NCBI RefSeq assembly: GCF_023283845.1
Contig: NZ_JAKILC010000001.1
Location: forward strand, 62,001-126,000
Direction of reading: 5' to 3'
Length of the DNA stretch: 64,000 nucleotides
Origin: Shewanella marinintestina
GTDB lineage: Bacteria > Pseudomonadota > Gammaproteobacteria > Enterobacterales > Shewanellaceae
Below, one piece after another: positions 59,663 through 64,000 of this stretch. Every line of letters begins with the position of its first letter. The first letter of the stretch is position 1. Under the pieces are notes generated by a model. That model worked only from the letters and a program-made list of their open reading frames with translations. It made no database searches and was not told the DNA's origin. A program made the translations under genes and the position numbers.

Positions 59663-59933
59663 AACAGTTATCTTCCTTAAGTAGAAACGGATCGATCCGA
59701 TTAAGTGCAACGATCGCACAGGGATCCCGAATTATGTCTCCAGTGTAGCGAGGTTTATGGTCTTGATAAAGCGTCATTAAATGAAAACTGCGATCAAACG
59801 ATGAAACTTACCATTTACTAACCAACCATTGCACAATAATTCAGCAGCGAAGTCTTCAATAAGCGACTAAAGTTGGAATCTATGGCAAAGCAAGGCACAA
59901 TTTAGCCAACTAAACATCCCAAGCGAAAACACA

Positions 59934-60698
59934 ATGCACTATGTCACTAGTGGCCAAGGGCCAGTCGTCATCCTTATTCATGGGCTATTTGGCGACTTAG
60001 ATAATCTCAAAGCATTAGGCAAAGAATTGGAGCCGAACTTCACTGTTGTTCGGGTAGATGTATTAAACCATGGTAACAGCCCAAAAGTTTCGTCTATGGA
60101 TTACTCAAGTCTCGCAGCAAGCATGGCCGAGCTGATTGAAGAAGTCGTACCTCCAGGTGAGCACAGTGCAATCTTAATCGGCCACTCCATGGGCGGAAAA
60201 ATTGCGATGGCAACCGCACTATGTAACCCAGAAAAAGTAGGTAAACTCATTGTCGCTGATATCGCTCCGGTGGCTTACCAAAGTCGCCATGACAAAGTTT
60301 TTGCAGCATTGGAATCAATGCCTTTGACAGAAATCAAAGATAGGCGCCAAGCACTAGCTCATATGCAAACGTGTGGTATTGATGATGGCACTGCACAATT
60401 TTTATTAAAATCGTTAACCCGAACAGAAAACGGCTTCACTTGGAAGATGAATCTTGTGGGTCTTAAACAAAGCTACTCTGATATCATTAGTTGGCCTGAT
60501 TTTAATAAGAGTTATCAAGGGCCTTGCTTGTTTATACGTGGCGGCGACTCAGACTACGTCACTGCTGAATATCGTCAGGCTATCATCAAACAATTTCCGA
60601 TGGTTAAAGCCAAAACAATTGAAGGTACCGGGCATTGGCTGCATGCTCAAAAAGCCAACATTTTTAACCGCATAGTCAATGACTTTCTGCATAAATAA
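59934..60698 (+). CDS. ybfF: Alpha/beta hydrolase YbfF-type esterase
   Basis: A 254-residue serine hydrolase of the alpha/beta fold. HGLFGDLDNLKALG gives the oxyanion region, GHSMGGK the nucleophile elbow, DIAPVAYQSRH is family-typical, GGDSDYV the acid, and GHWLHAQK the catalytic His. It matches E. coli YbfF, and its place between seqA and ybfE agrees. The first ATG (59934) makes it about 14 residues shorter at the N-terminus than the E. coli protein; an upstream ATG at 59881 is out of frame and leads to a stop (see findings). Confidence 0.88.
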   Translation: MHYVTSGQGPVVILIHGLFGDLDNLKALGKELEPNFTVVRVDVLNHGNSPKVSSMDYSSLAASMAELIEEVVPPGEHSAILIGHSMGGKIAMATALCNPEKVGKLIVADIAPVAYQSRHDKVFAALESMPLTEIKDRRQALAHMQTCGIDDGTAQFLLKSLTRTENGFTWKMNLVGLKQSYSDIISWPDFNKSYQGPCLFIRGGDSDYVTAEYRQAIIKQFPMVKAKTIEGTGHWLHAQKANIFNRIVNDFLHK

Positions 60699-60808
60699 TG
60701 GCTGTGAGCAGAGCCAGTTTTCGCGACAGAAACATGTAAAGCATATAGCCGCTCGAAAACTTATATGGTATATTCGCGCAAATTTTTTGGCCTAGAAGGA
60801 AATGGCGG

Positions 60809-61030
60809 ATGTTAATGCAATATATGGAGCAGATTGAAGCGTTAGGCTTAAACCTGTTTTTTGCTGCCATTTTCTTTTTTATCGGTATGGCCATTCAAGA
60901 TGTGCTCAAAGAAGGTAAAGTGCCTAAGTTTGGGCGTTACATCGTTTGGTTAGTGTTATTTCTCGGCTGCGCCGGGTTTATTGCGAAAGGGATTATACAG
61001 ATGACCTGGGAAGGCTCAGGTATCGGTTAA
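60809..61030 (+). CDS. DUF2788 family small membrane protein
   Basis: A 73-residue protein with two TM helices (about 14-32 and 45-64) and a central AIQDVLKEGKVPKFGRYIVWLVLFLGCAGF stretch that I recognise as DUF2788 from Shewanella and Vibrio. AAGGAA lies upstream. Its position between ybfF and ybfE is common in these genera. Function is unknown. Confidence 0.8.
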   Translation: MLMQYMEQIEALGLNLFFAAIFFFIGMAIQDVLKEGKVPKFGRYIVWLVLFLGCAGFIAKGIIQMTWEGSGIG

Positions 61031-61041
61031 AAACGAACTCA

Positions 61042-61314
61042 ATGGCAAAAGAAACATCAGATAGAACCACCATTGATCTGTTTGCAACAGAAAAGCGACG
61101 TGGTCGGCCTCGCAGCAATCCTTTGCCGCGAGACCAACAGCTCAAAATTAATAAACGAAACCAAATTCAGCGTGACAGAGCAAACGGATTAAAACGAATA
61201 GAGTTAAAGGTGTCACAAGATTTGTATGACGCCTTGAATGAACAGGCTATGGCCAGTAATATCAGCCGCAGTCAACTAATCGAATCTATACTTCAAAAGC
61301 TGGTTAGAGACTAA
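61042..61314 (+). CDS. ybfE: LexA-regulated protein YbfE
   Basis: A 90-residue ribbon-helix-helix-like protein, closely similar to E. coli YbfE: AKETSDRTTIDLFATEKRRG, PLPRDQQLKINKRNQIQRDR, and GLKRIELKVSQDLYDALNEQ. The start is ATG 61042; the frame is open further upstream but without similarity. In E. coli it is under LexA; I see no clean SOS box just upstream here. It precedes fldA. Confidence 0.88.
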   Translation: MAKETSDRTTIDLFATEKRRGRPRSNPLPRDQQLKINKRNQIQRDRANGLKRIELKVSQDLYDALNEQAMASNISRSQLIESILQKLVRD

Positions 61315-61370
61315 CCACTTTTAAAAGCACGCACACCATTAATAGTTAACTAGATATTAAAGGAACAACA

Positions 61371-61898
61371 ATGGCAACTGTAGGTCTTTTTTTCGGGTCT
61401 GATACAGGCAACACCGAAGCCGTCGCCAAAATGATCCAGAAGAAACTGGGCAAGCAAATGGTTGAGGTGAAAGATATTGCCAAAAGTACCAAGGAACAAA
61501 TCGCAGATTACGATCTACTGATTTTCGGCATTCCAACTTGGTATTACGGTGAAGCGCAATGCGACTGGGATGACTTCTTCCCAGAGCTTGAGCAAATCAA
61601 CTTTGAAGATAAACTCGTCGCAATCTTTGGTTGTGGTGATCAGGAAGATTACGCAGAGTACTTCCTTGACGCAATGGGCATGGTCAACGAAATCGTTGAA
61701 GCTCGTGGCGCAGTTGTTATTGGTCACTGGCCAACAGCAGGTTACGACTTTGAAGAGTCTAAAGGCTTAGCAGACGAAAACCACTTCGTTGGTCTTGGTA
61801 TCGATGAAGATCGTCAACCAGAACTGACTGAAGAGCGTGTTGATGCTTGGGTTAAGCAAATCTATGAAGAGATGTGCTTAGCTGAGCTTGAAGACTAA
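61371..61898 (+). CDS. fldA: Flavodoxin FldA
   Basis: FldA carries electrons with FMN for IspG/IspH, biotin synthase, MetH and ribonucleotide reductase activation. The 175-residue protein opens TVGLFFGSDTGNTEAVAKMI (FMN phosphate loop), then FGIPTWYYGEAQCDWDDFFPEL with the Trp and Tyr that sandwich the isoalloxazine, and IFGCGDQEDYAEYF. GGAACAAC upstream. In many relatives fur follows; here a terminator and earP follow instead. Confidence 0.95.
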   Translation: MATVGLFFGSDTGNTEAVAKMIQKKLGKQMVEVKDIAKSTKEQIADYDLLIFGIPTWYYGEAQCDWDDFFPELEQINFEDKLVAIFGCGDQEDYAEYFLDAMGMVNEIVEARGAVVIGHWPTAGYDFEESKGLADENHFVGLGIDEDRQPELTEERVDAWVKQIYEEMCLAELED

Positions 61899-61947
61899 TA
61901 AAAGGAGCCTGTACTTAGCCTTTTGTAGCTAAAGTATACTCTTATTA

Positions 61948-61974
61948 AAAGCGGCAGATAATGCCGCTTTTTTG
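61948..61974 (+). terminator. Terminator of fldA
   Basis: AAAGCGGCA and TGCCGCTTT form a 9-bp stem around GATAA and run into TTT. It ends the ybfF-to-fldA block. Confidence 0.88.
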
Positions 61975-62042
61975 TCTCATTTATCTGGTTAAAAACAGAT
62001 TAATTAACAGCCTCAATTGGCGATTACCGTGAGCGTTTAACT

Positions 62043-63236
62043 ATGGCAAGTCAGAAAACAGAACAGAATTGGGACATATTTTGTGCTGTAGTCGACAATT
62101 ATGGCGATATTGGCGTGACATGGCGACTTGCGAAACAGCTGGCCGTTGAACATCAAATAAATGTGACACTTTGGGTCGATGACTTAAACAGTTTTCAGCA
62201 CATTTTGCCTCAGCTTGACCTTAAGAAAGTGACTCAAACTTATTTTGGCATCAAAATTAATCAATGGTCCGAGCCGCTTAAATGCTGTTATGTTGCCGGA
62301 GATGTACTCATAGAAGCATTTGCTTGTGAATTACCTGCACAGGTAAAGCAGCAGCTAATAACTGCCAAGCAAAACTATGATGAAGATACGATTCAGCAAA
62401 AACCACCCGTTTGGCTAAATCTTGAATACCTGAGCGCAGAATCTTGGGTTGAAGGCTGTCATGGCCTACCATCAATGCAATCCAGTGGCTTAAAGAAGTA
62501 CTTCTACTTCCCGGGCTTTACTGATAAAACCGGTGGCTTAATTTGCGAGCAGCAGTTATTTGCACAGCGTGATGCTTGGCAGGCAGATGTTAGCAATCGA
62601 TTAAGTTTGTTTGAAAGTTTAGGCCTTCGAGGAATAAAAACGAGTGATACCGTCGTTAGTGTCTTTAGTTATGAAACCACTTCTTTACTGGCACTATGTC
62701 AGCTGTGGCAACATAGCGAGCAAACTGTGCATGCACTGATCCCAAAAGGACGTTGCCTTAATAGCTTAGTCGAGTTACTGCCCTGCTCTGTCGATGAAGT
62801 TTCAAAAGGCAGCCAAATTAAACTCAATAATTTAGTCATTCATATTTTGCCGATGACAGATCAAGAAGGCTACGATAAGCTACTTTGGAGCTGTGATTTT
62901 AATATCGTGCGGGGTGAAGATTCGTTTTTACGCGCCCAATGGGCTGCAAAACCGTTCATTTGGCACATATATGTGCAAGAAGATGACTATCATCTAATAA
63001 AATTAGATGCCTTTATGCAGCTTTACTGTAATAATCTGCCGCCAGAATTAGCGAATAGCTGGAAAGCACTCAACCTTGCCTTTAACCAGGGGCAAGCAGA
63101 TGCGACCTGCGAGCATTGGCAACAACTAAATTTAGCAGGTTTGCCGTTGCAGCAACACGCAAAGCAATGGCCAATCGATGCGATAAATGATGTAGATCTT
63201 GTTTCTCGACTAGTTCAATTCGTCAAAAATAGCTAA
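62043..63236 (+). CDS. earP: EF-P arginine rhamnosyltransferase EarP
   Basis: EarP attaches rhamnose from dTDP-beta-L-rhamnose to Arg32 of elongation factor P, activating it for polyproline translation. The 397-residue protein is a GT-B-fold inverting glycosyltransferase. AVVDNYGDIGVTWRLAKQLA holds the catalytic Asp region (D18, D22), NLEYLSAESWVEGCHGLPS and the RGEDSFLRAQWAAKPFIWHIYVQEDDYH stretch form the donor pocket. It precedes efp by 45 bp, which pairs enzyme and substrate. Confidence 0.95.
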   Translation: MASQKTEQNWDIFCAVVDNYGDIGVTWRLAKQLAVEHQINVTLWVDDLNSFQHILPQLDLKKVTQTYFGIKINQWSEPLKCCYVAGDVLIEAFACELPAQVKQQLITAKQNYDEDTIQQKPPVWLNLEYLSAESWVEGCHGLPSMQSSGLKKYFYFPGFTDKTGGLICEQQLFAQRDAWQADVSNRLSLFESLGLRGIKTSDTVVSVFSYETTSLLALCQLWQHSEQTVHALIPKGRCLNSLVELLPCSVDEVSKGSQIKLNNLVIHILPMTDQEGYDKLLWSCDFNIVRGEDSFLRAQWAAKPFIWHIYVQEDDYHLIKLDAFMQLYCNNLPPELANSWKALNLAFNQGQADATCEHWQQLNLAGLPLQQHAKQWPIDAINDVDLVSRLVQFVKNS

Positions 63237-63281
63237 GATACTACGTTTAAATAGAAAAAACCTAAAATAGGAAATAGTGTA

Positions 63282-63842
63282 ATGAAAACTGCTCATGAAC
63301 TCCGTCCTGGTAACGTGATCATGTTAGATGGCAGCCCATGGGTTGTTCAAAAAACTGAAACAACTCGTTCTGGCCGTAACGCTGCTATCGTTAAATTAAA
63401 GCTTAAGCACGTTCTACAAGATTCTACGACTGAAAGCACCTTCAAAGGTGAAGACAAGATGGAAGACATCATTCTAGAGCGTCTAGACTGTACTTACTCT
63501 TACTTCGCTGATCCTATGTATGTTTTCATGGACGCAGAATACAACCAGTACGACGTTGAAGCTGAAAACCTAGGCGATGCTGCTGCATACATCGTTGATG
63601 GCATGGAAGAAAACTGCCAAGTGACTTTCTACGAAGGTAAAGCAATTTCAGTTGAACTACCAACTTCTGTAGTACGTGAAGTGACTTACACAGAGCCTTC
63701 AGCTCGTGGTGATACTTCAGGTAAAGTAATGAAGCCTGCTACTATCACTGGCGGCGGTACGCTAAGTGTTGCCGACTTCGTTAAGACTGGTGACATGATT
63801 GAAATTGACACTCGTACTAACGAGTTCAAAAAGCGCGTTTAA
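63282..63842 (+). CDS. efp: Elongation factor P with Arg32
   Basis: EF-P binds the ribosome next to peptidyl-tRNA and relieves stalling at polyproline. The 186-residue protein has the acceptor R32 in [14 protein letters not shown] rather than lysine, which fits modification by EarP, and no EpmA/EpmB is adjacent. Three beta-barrel domains are expected, ending [22 protein letters not shown]. It follows earP, probably in one transcript. Confidence 0.97.
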   Translation: MKTAHELRPGNVIMLDGSPWVVQKTETTRSGRNAAIVKLKLKHVLQDSTTESTFKGEDKMEDIILERLDCTYSYFADPMYVFMDAEYNQYDVEAENLGDAAAYIVDGMEENCQVTFYEGKAISVELPTSVVREVTYTEPSARGDTSGKVMKPATITGGGTLSVADFVKTGDMIEIDTRTNEFKKRV

Positions 63843-63858
63843 TTTTAAATTCGTTTTC

Positions 63859-63886
63859 AAAAGCCGGCTACTTGCCGGCTTTTTTA
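63859..63886 (+). terminator. Terminator of efp
   Basis: AAAAGCCGGC and GCCGGCTTTT form a 10-bp stem around TACTT, followed by TTT. It closes the earP-efp unit. The last 114 bp of the window show no gene I can support. Confidence 0.9.
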
Positions 63887-64000
63887 TGCTTGCCGCAAAC
63901 CAAACCTGCAGAATTATCTTCTCTATACAGAAGAGCTCACACTCCTTAGAGGTAATGACTTCAATTGCAATAACCTTAGCTACATACAGTTGTTTCATTG

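Noticed and set aside
63762-63998. 78-codon minus-strand frame near the window end
   Set aside because: It overlaps the efp C-terminus on the opposite strand and crosses its terminator; composition is not coding-like.

Overview
The window looks like a chromosomal segment of a marine gammaproteobacterium of the Alteromonadales, close to Shewanella, Psychrobium or related genera. This rests on moderate AT-richness, very high similarity to E. coli core proteins (Lrp, SerS, CodA, NadA, FNR, TtcA, SeqA), and several conserved gene orders: ccoNOQP-ccoH-ccoI-ccoS-TauE/SafE-like-fnr-uspE-ttcA, ald/lrp-ftsK-lolA-rarA-crcB-serS, and pgm-seqA-ybfF-DUF2788-ybfE-fldA. Species assignment is inference; no rRNA is present.

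Layout. 1-12 kb: the end of a U32 peptidase gene, a membrane/coiled-coil protein, a DsbA-fold oxidoreductase, the tRNA modification enzyme CmoM, the cytosine operon codBA, an EmrAB-type efflux pair, a PP2C phosphatase, and an unknown protein translationally coupled to a 34-residue four-cysteine peptide. 12-18 kb is an accessory region: about 1.8 kb without recognisable genes but with strong dyads, an N-terminally truncated acetyltransferase, an AT-rich two-TM protein of unknown function, a frameshifted FtsK/HerA-type ATPase remnant and a tyrosine recombinase. It is followed by a Cys-rich small protein under a near-perfect Fur box. 18-29 kb is a respiratory block: cbb3 oxidase and its assembly genes, a divergent lipoprotein sharing a promoter region with two FNR boxes, FNR itself, UspE and TtcA.

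29-42 kb: a Bax-like glucosaminidase, a DUF2987 protein, a YvcK-family protein, AspC, then serS-crcB-rarA-lolA-ftsK-lrp running leftwards and ald running rightwards. 41-50 kb: an orphan response regulator, a DUF885 lipoprotein peptidase, a RecQ-family helicase, an EEP-family protein, cardiolipin synthase, a sulfotransferase and tRNA-Ser(GGA). 50-57 kb: nadA, the branched-chain ketoacid dehydrogenase operon preceded by a perfect palindrome of LiuR type, astE, and msrA preceded by four 8-bp repeats that form its ribosome binding site. 57-64 kb: pgm, seqA, ybfF, a DUF2788 protein, ybfE, fldA, then earP-efp, the rhamnosylation branch of EF-P activation.

How the genes work together. FNR probably controls the oxidase cluster it sits beside. 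EarP needs dTDP-rhamnose, whose synthesis starts from the glucose-1-phosphate made by Pgm. Lrp and Ald are divergent, as expected for a regulator and its alanine-metabolism target. No complete new multi-gene system is evident. The most unusual material is the coupled mini-protein at 12.0 kb, the accessory region at 12-18 kb, the Fur-boxed Cys-rich protein, the repeat-built msrA ribosome binding site and the FNR-boxed lipoprotein.
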